DNA from: Carya illinoinensis
Taxonomy: Eukaryota; Streptophyta; Magnoliopsida; Fagales; Juglandaceae
Assembly: GCF_018687715.1 (NCBI RefSeq)
Contig: NC_056753.1
Coordinates: forward strand, 11,025,001 to 11,089,000
Length of the DNA: 64,000 nucleotides
Direction of reading: 5' to 3'
Made by a program: the position numbers and the translations under genes. The notes below the pieces were generated by a model that was not told the origin of the DNA, ran no database searches, and worked only from the letters and a program-made list of their open reading frames with translations. The first letter of the stretch is position 1. Each line of letters begins with the position of its first letter. This document shows positions 1 to 12,040 of this stretch, piece by piece.

Positions 1-1535
1 AACCCCACAGATCTTAAAGAACTTTGGGAACATTTTGAACAAGACATATCAACTGATTTCTAAACAAGTGATGCAATATTAGCGGATATTAGGACAAAGA
101 TTTTACAAAGCGTTTCTTTTGTGCTTGACTCAATGGGAAATGACAAAAACATTTTTTATTTATTAGATGATGGTGTTTCCTCTTACGAGAATGAAATTGA
201 ATCTAGGGAGATCAACGACGAATTTGCAGTCTTGGTACCAGAAAAAGATCTTCTGGCTTCAACAACTCTTACTAATGAGCAATAGTATGCATACATTTCA
301 TTTTTCAAAATGTCTTTCTAAATGAAATTGTTGCATTTTTTATTGATGATCCTAGTGGAATAAGGAGGACATTTCCTGTATAAAGCACTCATTGCTATAG
401 TAAGATAAAAAAATCCTTATTGTACTTGTAACTGGATCATCTGATGTTGTATCTATTTTACTTGGGGTTAAATAGTACATTCACTATTCAAGATTCCATT
501 AGATCTTGACAAAAATAGCATTTGCAGTGTAAGCAAACAAGGTGCTTTTGCCAAATTGTTACGTCTTGCAAGGTTAATCATATGGGACAAGGCACCTATG
601 TCTAGAAAAGAATGCAATGAAGCATTAGATAAAATGTTATAGGATATAAATGACTCGATTACTGTTTTGTTTGAAATTTGTTGTATTTGGTGGAGGGTTT
701 CCTTCAAGTTTTACTTGTAATTTGTAAAGGCACAAAACAGCAACAAATAGATGTCAATTTAGCATTATTATACTTATGGCCCTTCCTAACTAAAATTAGG
801 TTGAGCGAGAATATACAAGAAAGATTCAATCCAAAATTTTCAAATTATTTGCTCAAACTTGGTAATGGAATTGAAGCAATCACCATTAAATACAATATAA
901 ATACTCCCAATCAACTACTTATTCCTTATAAAAACGGTGTTGAGTTCTTAGATAATCTGATAGATACAGTCTTTCAAGATATTGACAGTTATTTAGAAAA
1001 TTTGTCTAAAATGACAAATCGAGCTATATTAATACCAAGAAATAACTCTATGAATAAGGTAAATATAATATTCATTCAAAGACTTCCTTGTGAAGTTACA
1101 TAATACTATATATTTGATAAAACAATTGATGCAATAGAACAAGGCAATATGGAGGATTTCTTAAACACATTGATACCAAATGGACTTACATCCCATAAGT
1201 TGTTGCTAAAAAAATTGCCCTATCATGTTACTTAGAAATGTGAATTCTTCAAAAGGTTTATGAAATGGACCACACCTGATTTGTCGCAACTTTAATCGAA
1301 ATGTCATTGATACTGAAATTGTAGTTAGTTACTATAGTGGGCAAAGAGCTTCATTCCGAGGATTTCTTCCTTGCCAAGTATAGACAAAAATAGTGGATTT
1401 CCATTTAAAAGAACACAACTTCATATACTTGCATCAACCTTTTTTCTATTATGGGCAACTTTATGTGGCATCGGCAAGAGGCAAAACTTCTGCCTAAATA
1501 AAAGTTTTTATATAGCTAACATCAAGTGATGACTA
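1..1535 (+). pseudogene. Helitron PIF1-like helicase remnant
   Basis: Decayed C-terminal helicase half of a plant Helitron Rep/helicase protein. In the known family this enzyme unwinds DNA for rolling-circle transposition. Reading across frames and stops gives, in order: a LKELWEHFEQDIS-like segment (1-60), a pre-helicase segment (about 120-285), the IPLDLDKNSICSVSKQ block (about 497-540), the Walker B region IIWDKAPM (about 576-605), an open stretch at 678-1103 with YLWPFLTKIRLSENIQ and RAILIPRNN, then GNMEDFLNTLIPNGL and FPFKRTQLHI (to about 1450). The Walker A region near 300-370 is unreadable. The usual DEAP of Walker B reads DKAP. Many stops and frameshifts show it is dead. The sequence runs off the left edge, so the Rep domain is not visible. 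The family call is sure; exact ends are not. Confidence 0.8.
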
Positions 1536-2084
1536 TGAAGAAACTCAAACAAATAGTATTATTTATAGAGAATTGTTAATGTTGGCATATGTGATTCCGT
1601 AAGTAATCTAAATCCAATGCCTTCCTTTTGATTGCATTCAATTTGTTTTCTCATTATATATTAAAAGTCAATTGATGTATTAATATATTTCTTATCTTTG
1701 TATGTGGCTAGCTTTCAATATGCGGACTGTCTATACATCAATTACATCAATTAAGGACATTACTCCAAGTACAAGAAAATGAAATATCAATTTTGATGGT
1801 ATCAAACAAATCTCCCTAACATACTGCACAACATTCACAAGTAAAATATCAAAATCTAACGTTGATAGACTCAAGATAATACACTTTCATAATTATTGCA
1901 TTCGAGCAAACATACTTAATGTGTATATTTTATTATTTTAAATGATATGTTCAAAATAAATCTATTTGGATCTTACAAAATGCAACCATCCTAACTATAT
2001 TTTCAAATAAAATATTGCATGTTTATATTTTTAAAGCATCACTTTGCAATCGATTGGGTGTACATGACTGTTAATTGGTATGCT

Positions 2085-3850
2085 ATTGTGCAGGGCAATT
2101 GACTACATGCAACAATTTTTGATAAAGATATAGGCCTATGGTATGACACATTACATATCTTTCTGTTGTACTACTTCAGCAATGCATATGTTAGTTATTT
2201 GGATCCCAAACATAGAATCAAAGCGCACCAATACTAGTAGATCCTAAATTTATGACCAATCATTAGAGATACTACAAATGATGAGGAGGGATTACAATCA
2301 CCTGAATGTAATATTATTCCATTCATAGAGCTACACAACTACAAAGACACTATTTCTAAGATAGGTAAATAACACATTAATGTATTTAAACTATTTCCTA
2401 GTACTTTTATTTGTTTATGAACAAGAAAACTTAATCATAATTGGATAGATTTTTTAGCAGTTGCAATATATATGAAATCACCTAAAGAGATTTCCTTAAT
2501 ATATGGGCCAACAATAATTCAGGAAATACATCTTATTGACCAAAGGTAAACAATCATTTTTAACTACACTTGTCATATTATTAACTTTTAAATTGATTTA
2601 TCTTCAATGTTATTTAACCATATTAATCCTGAAAATGTTTTTACTTAAATTTTATAGCCTCAAACGCAAATGCCTGACTATGTGGGATAGGTATGTTGAC
2701 GGTGAATCTCAAGCAATTTCTCGTGTTATCAGAGCTAAACCAACAATCCTTGTAATGCATTTGAAAGTCAGTTCTTACAACTATATATTTCACATTTAAC
2801 AATATTAGCATCTGTTTAATATAAAATGTCATTATCTAATTATTAATCCAATCTCCTTACAACGTAGGTCTCTTTCATTTCAACCAATGTGTGTGTTTAC
2901 TTTAAATCCTCTCATTCCTGCCACAACACCAATGCGTTAATGGTAATCATTTTTTACTTTATTACCTATACATTCCATAACTATTATATAACCAACATGT
3001 ACATTCTACATTATACTAGAAAATCCTAAAATGCATACACCAAAATGTATATGCATCAACAACCTTTGACATAGTTTATAGTTTTTTATATCTTTATTCC
3101 TATTATTTTTATCGTTGCTTTAGATTTCTTAAATAAATATTAAGGGTGGTGCTTAATGATGCACTATTTGAAGAAATTATTGAAAAAAGTCTACCTGGTA
3201 CATCAATATTAACATCAACTGTTGGTGTCCAAAAGATAACCAAGATAAACAATGTTGCTAGCTTCCTCAAGTCGTTACAACCATTGATAGTACATTTCTA
3301 CTCTTTTCATTAAATTTTTAGTCTTTATGTATATTGCCTGTTTAAAATAATGGACGTCCATACTTAGAGTAAGTACAATCTTCTTCCAAGGCTTCCCAAT
3401 ATTTACAACCACTTAAGAACATATGTTTCTTTTAAATTTGATGCAGAAATCAAGATTTGGTGCAAGACAAACATCTTTGTGGTTGATCTCCATCAAGTGA
3501 TCTTCTACATGTCTTGCATTGGACGTAACTAAGGGACACGATACGAACATAATAAAAATTTCCTGTGTTATTATTGCAAACACATGAACATTTCACAACC
3601 ATGGTATACATGATATATTCATATTTTACACCATGACATCAGATATTGTACATTTAATATTTTGTTTATTCATTCAAACTCATGGATATACTTTTGTTAT
3701 TGCAATTGTCGAGCCTACATTCATGTGGATGATCGTAGTGAACTATTGGTAGCTATCATATTAGGCCAAATTGTAGAGAAAGCACTAGCCTGCATAACAA
3801 TTGAATTTATGGAATATACTGAAGAGGTAATCAACTTGTTCAAATTAATA
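2085..3850 (+). pseudogene. Helitron-associated RPA1-like OB-fold gene remnant
   Basis: Broken relative of the replication protein A large subunit (single-stranded DNA binding, OB folds) that plant Helitrons commonly carry beside the helicase. Visible pieces: an OB-fold segment at about 2095-2340 (ATIFDKDI, then YYFSNAYVSYLDPKHRI), a second at about 2455-2550 (KEISLIYGPTIIQEIHLIDQ), continued at 2660-2790 (LTMWDRYVDGESQ, then RAKPTILVMHLKVSSYN), and a third at about 3660-3830 (HVDDRSELLVAIILGQIVEK). The gaps between blocks are AT-rich and may be old introns. Order and strand match the helicase upstream, so both probably belong to one Helitron. Frames are interrupted and no working protein can be expected. 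Homology is inferred from motif order; no search was run. Confidence 0.65.
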
Positions 3851-6354
3851 CTTTTCAAATATTTTCATTATAATACGAAAGAATCAAGAATACATCTTTA
3901 TATCCTAGACTCTTCTATCTCCTTCAATTGTATGGATTTCCTTTCATTTAGCATTCCCTCTCATTTGTAAAACAATGAACTAAACAAATGCTGAATTAAA
4001 AAAATTTTAATTAGTGAAGTTTAAAGACTCATAACAAAATCTATTGCAAAACTTTTCACAACTTAAAACTCTATTGCTACTCTTTATATGTAACACTTTA
4101 ATATAGAAATTAAAGCAGCAGCTTTCAAACCTTCCTATAAAAATTTCAAATATTAACTTTGTTGTTGGAACTTGTACAAATTTCATATATCATAACTCTT
4201 AGTTACACTTTACCCCATTCTAAGAGACATTCTATAGAAAAACTTGACCCAAATAGAAACTTGAATGATCTCATCCTTATTTTGGGGCAATTCTTTACTA
4301 GAATTATATCTCAAGATGCTAAAAATAAGCTACATACAAACAACAAGAAGTTAGGCACCTTTAGCTAAAAATGAAATTGCTTCAAGTTATATATTGTTTG
4401 TAAATGATAGGGTCGGGTTTATATTATTGTACCTATATCAACAAGTAACTTGGGTGTAACAATACTAGCACTCTCACCTAATGGCTAATTTCTAAAATTT
4501 GACCTTTTTTTTTTCCCTTCCTAACTTCCATTTAAACATGACAAATATATATATATTAGGACTTTTTCTATCTCTCTCCCCTTTAATATAAGAGAACACT
4601 TTCTTTAATTTTTGTTCATATTTTTGGATATCAATGCTCAGAGGAAACATAAACATTTCAATTTATGTTTTTATTTGTATTTTGGAAAATCTGCAACTTC
4701 CATTGATTGTCTCCAAAATTTTCTCAGTTGAACATGCATATTGTTTAGTGCATCTTTTTAATCCAAAAGAATTTTGAATGTGAATGATCATTGTTAAATT
4801 TATTTTAAAAAAGATGAGAAACTTCATATTAATTTCCATTTATTTGATGCATGTTTTCGATCCAATCCATTTGTTTGATGCGGCTGGTATTTATAATTCT
4901 TTTAAAGTTTTGATGCACGTAACAACACTACTTCATGATAATTAAGCCAAATATAGTGTAAAAAATTGTCTGTGGTGTGCATCTTTTGTGGTTGTGCGAA
5001 AAGTCAAATACAATATTGTTATTATGTGGTGTCTTCATATTTTAGAAATTAATTAGTATAAATTAATATTACATGATCATGAAAATAATATTATAAGAAT
5101 TGCACAAACATATGGTCAATGATATTTCTTTTTATGCTCTAATTTAGCCAAATACAGTGCTTTCTTACTTTGTCTGATGCTTTTTCTTACAAGCATGATT
5201 CCTCACTTGTTCCAATATTTCTGCATTATCAAAAAGATATATGTCATGAATTTTAATAACACAATTGGTTATAATTCTCTACAATTTCGTTACATTGTCA
5301 GGTAACTTATTCCTTTTAAAAAGAACAACTCCTGCAATTTTAAATACTTATTCTATTCTCTACAAGAATAGAATAAGATATTATAGTAATGAAATAATGA
5401 AAGCTTAGGACCATCCTCTTATTCCGAAAGAAAAAGTTATGAATAAGAATAAGTTACATAAATTAATGGATGAAGCTTCTCTACATGGTTTTAATCTATT
5501 TACATATACTGTGGATAATCATGAGAGTGAACGGTTAGTTGAAAAAAATTCTCTCATACCTTTTAAAAAAATCCAACTATTTAGAAAGTTAAATGGATTT
5601 TGTGATGTTTGGAATCATTTTTGTGATTCCTAGACCATTTATTCCCATCTAAAACATTTCACTTTCCAGCTTACTGTATTATTATCAAAATCTATGACAA
5701 AAGTTATTTCAATTAACCTTTTGTTCTCATTATCATCTATACATATATAAATATACATAAATAAATTAGAACCATTTTTATAATGTTCCTCCATATTTTA
5801 TCTAAATTTCCCATCAACGTCTCCTCCTCTTTGGGGATAAGAGGAATGTTTTAAGGTTTTCTTATTTCTTAGCAACAATATAGCCCCATATTTTTGTCAA
5901 ATATATAATAAGTATTATAAATCCTATATATATATATATTAAATTTAACTTTGAGGAGGCTTATCTAAGCAGTAAGGAGAAATCATGTATAATCATAAAC
6001 CATTAACATCATGAAATTCACTCCATTCATGCTTTTGATTATAGATTACTCCTCTTTATGTATTGGGTGGTGAAATTCATAACACCCAACTGCTGCATTT
6101 ATATTTGTTTACCATACTTTATATTTTCTATATTTATAGGCTCCTAAATCTTTAATAACCACACTTGAACTCCAAATTCGTTTGTTATAGGAACATCTAC
6201 CATATGTCCAAAACATTGCAACATTGTGTCCACAAAAAGAATGGATCATATAGCTAGGTGCAGAGGTAAATCCATTTAAAAAATAGAGCTATAAACATTT
6301 CAATATTCTTTTGATAAATGTCGTGAATGAAGACACCGCATGATCTCTAGATGT
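3851..6354. other. AT-rich intergenic stretch, no gene seen
   Basis: About 2.5 kb of AT-rich DNA between the Helitron remnant and the LINE. Two short open frames (4159-4368 and 5439-5633, both +) show no recognisable domain and are about the size expected by chance at this composition. The Helitron 3' end (a hairpin followed by CTRR) should lie near 3.9-4.6 kb, but I could not identify it. TA-rich simple sequence occurs near 4540-4555 and 5925-5940. Confidence 0.5.
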
Positions 6355-6404
6355 ATAACAACCAAAACTTTTTTATTTTTTATTTTTGAAATCAATATCA
6401 CCAT

Positions 6405-7862
6405 TTCATTTCTCCAGCAAATTGATTACAAAGAGTCACTTAGGACATCATGTTTAATCCATTCAGGAATAAACTCGAGATCAAAAACATCTTCAACACG
6501 GTTAAGGGCATCCTTGGCTAGCAAATGAGTAGCCATATTAACATCCCTCTTTATGTGTTCAATACTTCAATTTTTAAAATAATCTAGGACAAATTTTGCA
6601 TCTTCGAGGATTAGGTCAGCTTGGCTCCAGTCCATTGCTGAGTTTTGCATTTTGAGAACCACCTACAGTGAGTCTTCTTCAAGCACTAGATCAATAAAGC
6701 CACTTTCCTTACAGAACTGGATAGTCACCAACATGACATAAGCCTCAGCTATTAAGGGTGATAGTTTTAGCTTCCTGTTGGCCCTTACTGACTCTAAGAC
6801 CATGCCTTTCCAATCCCTGATTATGGCTACAATACCTATCACTCCCAAAGAGTCGTTTAAAGCAGTATCCCAATTCAGTTTTAATTTTCCTGCTAGAGGT
6901 TTTCTCTATTTCTGCACTTTGTTAGGACAAACAGCTACAGAGGGAATCACATCCTTGGTCTTGGCAAGGTTAAAAAATCTCAAATGCTCTTTGGCCTTAA
7001 CTATAATTGAGTTAGGATGTCTAAAATCATTGCCATGCACCACCTCATTTCTTCTATTCCATATAAGTCTTACAAGCAAACCAGCCATTTCAAGTTCATC
7101 TTTTGGCATTTTTACTATCAATTGCTCCCAAATATCTCCAAACAGATCACATTGTAGGGACATCATAATTTTGATACTGGTTTGGCCCAACACATCTCTT
7201 GCAGCATTGCATCCCCATAATGCGTGGCCTGAAGTTTCTCTTTCAAGTTGACAGATTGGGCATATGTTCTGTTCTCTCAGTTTTCTCCTCTGCAAATTGT
7301 CAAAAGTAGGAAGAGCCTCATTACGTGCTCTCCAAAGAAAACTTATAACTGCATTGGGAATCTACAGTTTCCACATGGATTTCCAGATGTCATTATGAGC
7401 ATGGTCAATCGAGGTCCCATCTTCTTGGAGTGAGAGAGTTTGCCTATGTAAGTGGTAGGCACTTTTTACTGAAAAAATACCATTTTTAGTTCCACCCCAG
7501 GTAAGTCTATCCTCTCTGTTGCCCAAACTGATAACGATGGCTTTGATGAGGTCCACCTCCTGCTGAGAGAACCATTTGTTGAGTATGGTTTCATCCCATC
7601 TTTTCAACACAAGCTCCATTAGATCTGATACCCATTCTACCTTATTATTCACATAGCTACTACTTCTTGTTGCCAATAAAATTGACCTGGGTAACCATCT
7701 ATCCTTCCATATCCTAACTTTATGCCTATTACCAATCCTCCACTGTAGACCCTCTTTCAATAAGTTCACCCCAGCCCACATGCTTCTCCAGGCCAAGGAT
7801 GGTCTATAGCTCAAATCAGCATCCAAAAAGTTTCCTGAGGGAAAATACTTCTGTTTTAGCAC
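6405..7862 (-). pseudogene. LINE zf-RVT and RNase H region
   Basis: The 3' coding part of the LINE. The 7862-7362 minus-strand frame (166 residues) includes RPSLAWRSMWAGVNLLKEGL and VRIWKDRWLPR, the segment before zf-RVT in plant L1s. The 7295-6906 frame holds the zinc finger ICPICQLERETSGHALWGC. The 6848-6663 frame is an RNase H-like (RVT_3) piece (GIVAIIRDWKG, IAEAYVMLV), continuing with DVNMATHLLAKDAL near 6500. The missing link at 7862-8117 is also LINE-derived but interrupted. Downstream (lower coordinates) is a short 3' UTR and the A-rich tail. Confidence 0.8.
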
Positions 7863-8116
7863 TTGAGTAGTAAGTGAGTTAGGATTGGTGAGGACATTCC
7901 ACTCTTGCTTGACTAGAAGAGTAAGGTTAAAGCTACTAAAATTCGAAACCCCAGCCCACCTTGGTCTTTACCTTTGTTCAGTTTACTCCACTTAACCCAT
8001 TGAATTGTGGCATAGTCCTCATTAAAACTCCACCAAAATTTCCTCAACAGTTGATCCAGTCTCTTTGTTATGGATTATGGGGGTAAAAAGATGCCCATTG
8101 TGTAAGTAAGTATGGC

Positions 8117-9220
8117 CTACAATACTGATTTGATTAGCACCTCTTTACTAGCTATTGAAAGGCATTTTGTCTTATAATTTGTTATTTTTGCCCAAGTCCT
8201 ATCAATTAGGCCATGAAAAGTAGCAGCTTTGGCTCTACCAACCATTGCAGGAAGCCTGAAATAATTGTCAATGGATCTTGGAGACTTTACTCTAGCAATT
8301 CTCAAGAGGGTTTGCTTATTATCTAATGGAGTGTTTTTACTGAAGAAAATAGAGGACTTCTCCTTGTTAAGCACCTAACCAGAGGCCCTCTCATAGATAC
8401 TTAGAATTCTCATCAACCTACTCCACTCCAGTGAATTTGATTAGCAAAAAATTATGTTGTCATCAACAAAGAACAAGTGACTTACCCTTTGGGGGCCTTT
8501 GCCAATAGGAACACTAGACAGACTTCTAATTGCCTCAATCTTCTGTAGCATGCATGATAGAGCTTCTGCACAGAGGGTAAAAAGGTAAGGGGATAAGGGA
8601 TCCCCTTGCCTTAGACCTCTAGTTGGTTTGAATGGGGCTTGAGGTTCACCATTAAGGAGAATAGAGTATAAGACAGAGGAGATACAGTTCAGCACAAGAG
8701 AGGCCAGGCTTGATCAAAATTCAGCTTTATCATCACAGCAGCATGGAAAGTCCACTCCACATGATCATAGGCCTTGCTCATGTCTAGCTTTGTGGGCATG
8801 AAACCTGTCTTCCCATTCATTCTAGTAGTCATTGGGTGTAGGGTTTCGTATGCCACCAAAATATTGTCAGTAACAGCTCTACCTGGAATAAAAGCATTTT
8901 GGTTTAAAGATATAATATCAGGTAGAACAAGCTTTAATCTTTTAGAACATTTTGGCAACAATTTTATAAATTACATTACACAAGCTAATTGGTCTAAAGT
9001 CTTGGACTCTAATAAGCTCTTTGATCTTATGAATGAGAGTAATGAAAGTCTCATTAACCTCCTCCAAGGATCCACCACAGTTTAGTATATTAAGTGCAAA
9101 CCTGCACACATCCTTGCTAAGGACTTCCCAATGGGATTGATAAAATAAGGTTGAGAAGCCATTAGGGCCTGGAGACCCCATGTCTTTCATCTGGAACAAA
9201 CTGTAAAATGGCCACATCAA
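8117..9220 (-). pseudogene. LINE reverse transcriptase remnant
   Basis: RT domain of the LINE, readable in order on the minus strand across frameshifts. Segments: SPGPNGFSTLFYQSHW (9220-8942, ending RPISLCNVIYKIVAK), NQNAFIPGRAVTDNILVAYE and KLDMSKAYDHVEW (8961-8689), GLRQGDPLSPYLF and the active-site box FVDDNIIFC (8695-8441), and the thumb-side segment 8374-8117 (RSIDNYFRLPAMVGRAKAA). The usual active-site box is F/YADD. Here it reads FVDD, so both catalytic Asp are kept and the preceding Ala is Val. Frames change near 8950 and 8690, and stops interrupt the path. The family is certain; activity is not possible as it stands. Confidence 0.85.
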
Positions 9221-9650
9221 GTTTATTGTTCCACATCAAGGCTAAACCTCTACTACTTCATCTACTTTCTACTGCCAAGCAAGATTTAAAATTAAGTGTT
9301 TTACCAACTTCTTTAGTTATATTTTTTGAGCATTTTGTTTCTAAAAAGAGTTGAAAGTCAAAGGGTACAGGCTTGTCTCGAGCTCGTCTTTTCCACTTTT
9401 TATTTTGTCTGGAATCAGCCAATATCTTTATTTTTTGGTCCAAGAATTTGTCTAGAGAGCTAATTTGACTAGCAAGGGAGCAACCTGCTGTCTGAGAAAT
9501 CGACTTGGGACCACTTTCCTTTCTAGTGTCAATCAAGCTTTCCTGTTTCATCTTAGTATCATTTAGACCTTCCCTTTTTAGCATTGCCCCTTCCTGTTTT
9601 GGCACTGGATCCCTACTAGTCTCCATCACGACGGGGAAAGATGAGTTCAC
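9205..9650 (-). pseudogene. LINE linker and endonuclease scrap at a deletion junction
   Basis: A minus-strand frame (9650-9258) encodes a basic linker with KKWKRRARDK, typical of the region between the zinc knuckle and the endonuclease in plant L1 proteins. After a stop, RGLALMWNNKLDVAI follows. This matches the GGLAL-W start of a late endonuclease motif. Within about 40 nt the sequence passes straight into the RT segment SLFQMKDMGSPGPNG. Most of the endonuclease and the N-terminal RT region, normally several hundred codons, are therefore absent. The junction lies near 9205-9215. An 18-base T run at 9732-9749 lies just upstream in the element. Confidence 0.6.
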
Positions 9651-9771
9651 ATTTTTCCCATCTAAAGCCTTGTCTAAAGGGATTTCATCCTACACCTCTG
9701 TCTTGCTTTGGTTTTCCAAGTCACACAGTGGTTTTTTTTTTTTTTTTTGACACGCTTTCAAGGCTTGCTTC

Positions 9772-10667
9772 CTAAGTTTCTACTTTTGTCTTTGTCCTTG
9801 AACTACCCGCATGTTGGTCGTGATGAGCTTTCTGGTTCATCTCACCATCGTAACGTTTAGCATAAAAAACACTGGACTTCATAGGAATAGCCTTGAGCCA
9901 AGGGCCATATTGGTTACACCCTTCCTGTTTGTTGTAATGGCTAGTACTAGGGCAATGGATTGTATGTTTGATCGAATCGCAAGCAAAACAGAAAGAAGGA
10001 AATCGTTCATAGTTAAATGGAATCCATTGCCGGACATTGTCAACAGTTAAAAACCTTCCTCGAATTAGTGGTTTGGTGATGTCCACTTCGACTTTAGCTC
10101 TCAAGGTACTTCCCCATCCACATCCCCTTCATTTGTTTCCATTTCATAAATCTTTTCCATACCAAAAAATAACTCTGCTCCCACTTCCTTTGTCATGCAT
10201 GCCATTAGCCTATCATGAGCCTGCACCCAGAAGGATTCCTTGGTAAATACTATCTCATTTAGCAGAATGTGCCCATTGATCTCCTGAAGACACACCATGC
10301 TCCTATCAAAAGACCATAGCCTCCCATTCAGGACCTTTGTTTTGTCACGTTTATACTGAAACTCCACCAACACCCTATTGTCCTCCTCTTCCTTAAACTG
10401 AATCCATCCCTTGAGTCTCCAGACTTTTGATATGGTTGTTCTGAAAGCCTCTCTATTTACCATCCTATGAGCATTAATCATCATAAGGAGACATCTTTTT
10501 CCTTTTGCAACAAGAAGTTTTGTCACATCCTTATCCACCCTCACAGAGCCAAATTCTTGATTTGTTAACGTGAAACTTTTCCATAACTTGTGTAGTTCTT
10601 CCTCCATGCTTGAAACTCTCTTTGGACCTCGTCCAAGAGATGTCCTTTTGCATAGCAAAGACTTCAC
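9772..10667 (-). pseudogene. LINE ORF1: DUF4283-like plus zinc-knuckle
   Basis: The 5' part of the LINE. A minus-strand frame from ATG 10667 to 10101 gives 188 residues of the DUF4283 type found at the start of plant L1 proteins (SKVWRLKGWIQFKEEEDNRV, WSFDRSMVCLQEI). It ends in a stop. The product continues in another frame at 10104-9772, with VDITKPLIRGRFLTVD and the cysteine-rich CFACDSIKHTIHC. The spacing there is C-x2-C-x4-H-x3-C, one residue shorter than the usual x4 before the last Cys. The overlap of the two frames around 10101-10104 indicates a frameshift. The known role of such proteins is RNA binding within the retrotransposition complex. This copy is inactive. Confidence 0.75.
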
Positions 10668-10713
10668 CTCACCTCAGTAGAGAGACGACCAAGTCGATAA
10701 CAACCAAAACTTT

Positions 10714-11805
10714 GTAACCACCATTTGAATGATGAATAAAAAAATTCCATCATATATTGGTGTCTAAGCAGGAAATGTAATTTGAATTTCCAACAAACGC
10801 TTTATTTTCCAAACTTGCTTCAACCTATGGTTTGTTTAAACTTATTACTATTTGGCTTAATAGTTTTTGACTGGAATGACATTATTATCCTTCTTTAGCT
10901 TATCGTTGTAATGTTTTTTTGATTATGCAGAGCACATTTATATTTTACAAGAACTTATTTTTCTCAACAGGGCAATCTTGCCTTGTACATTGCCCCACAA
11001 CTAGTGTGAATTTATATATATATATATATATAAGCAATGTTACGTATAGTCTTCATTTAGAGATAAGGACTGCAATGTAAGTTTAGGTAATTTTAGATTT
11101 AAAATTTTGAAAATTACAAAAATATATCTATTAAAATAATGATTTTTCTCATTTAATAAAGAGTCTGTACATACAATCTCCAAACTTGGAAATTACATAT
11201 AGAATTTATATATATTTATAATTTCTATAAAATACTATGACACAAAATTGTTTATCATATTTCCGATGAATCAGTTTAATTTATTAAAAAATCAACAAAT
11301 TAAATTGGGATGCCCTCTTTTTAGATTAGGCAATAGGAGATACGATAAGGCCTTATTCACTTTTATAAAATATCTTATTTCATTTCATTTTATTTTATTC
11401 TTATAATTTTTTTAAATTTTATATAAAATAAAATAAAATAAAAAATTTAACTATTTCAAATTTTAATATAAATTTAATATTAATAATTTTATTTAACTTT
11501 TAATTTTAATTTTAATCCACATAGTCTCGAAAAACAAAATTGCCCACTGTTTGCGGTGACAGTGAGAGATTCTCTCTTATTTTTTATTTATTTTTTCTAG
11601 CTTTTCTTTATTTTTATGTTTATTTTTTTATTTTTCTAAACCCAGTTTGATTGTTCTTTCGACAATCGTCGAGAATCGAAGGGGTTTTCTGCTCCGAAGC
11701 TCTTTAGTCAGTCATTAGGAAGAAGAGCCCTTTAATCAAACATACATGATACAGCGTTGATAGAGAGTCAGACACAGAGAGGTAGAACGAGAGAGAGCGA
11801 GAGGC
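10714..11805. other. Upstream region of the 26-exon gene, MITE-like AT-rich block
   Basis: About 1.1 kb between the LINE and the ATG of the main gene. It includes a TA microsatellite (about 11015-11032). A block at about 11345-11520 has stepped runs of TTTTATTTTA and AAATAAAATAAAAT type, resembling a decayed plant MITE. A less AT-rich stretch at about 11520-11805 may hold the promoter and 5' leader, with a purine-rich GAGAGAG segment just before the ATG. I could not identify a convincing TATA box. Confidence 0.35.
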
Positions 11806-11985
11806 ATGGAAATGGAGTTCGAGCCCCGGGTGAAACCTTTGCCATACAAGGTGAAATCCACATCGCGGGAGTCCCCGTCTCAGAAGGCCACTCACGTCCT
11901 CGATTCCGACCTCCGCACCCACTGGTCCAGCGGCACCAACACCAAAGAGTGGATTTTACTAGAACTCGACGTACCTTTCCTTCCC

Positions 11986-12040
<55 letters not shown>

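Larger units (their letters stand above)
6372..10696 (-). mobile_element. L1-type LINE with 17-bp target site duplication, internally deleted
   Basis: A non-LTR retrotransposon insertion on the minus strand. The 17-bp sequence ataacaaccaaaacttt occurs at 6355-6371 and again, identical, at 10697-10713, exactly flanking the element. A T-rich stretch directly inside the left copy (about 6370-6387) is the A-rich 3' tail seen from the other strand. Reading the minus strand from 10696 downward gives: ORF1 with a DUF4283-like domain, a zinc-knuckle-like motif, a linker, a scrap of endonuclease, reverse transcriptase, zf-RVT and RNase H. The left end is the 3' end. Only about 30 nt precede the ORF1 ATG, so the 5' UTR is short or truncated. 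Stops and frameshifts break every long frame. The endonuclease and the start of the RT are missing. Confidence 0.9.

Noticed and set aside
4159..4368. A small gene after the Helitron remnant
   Set aside because: Its 69 residues show no motif, and the length is within chance for AT-rich DNA here.
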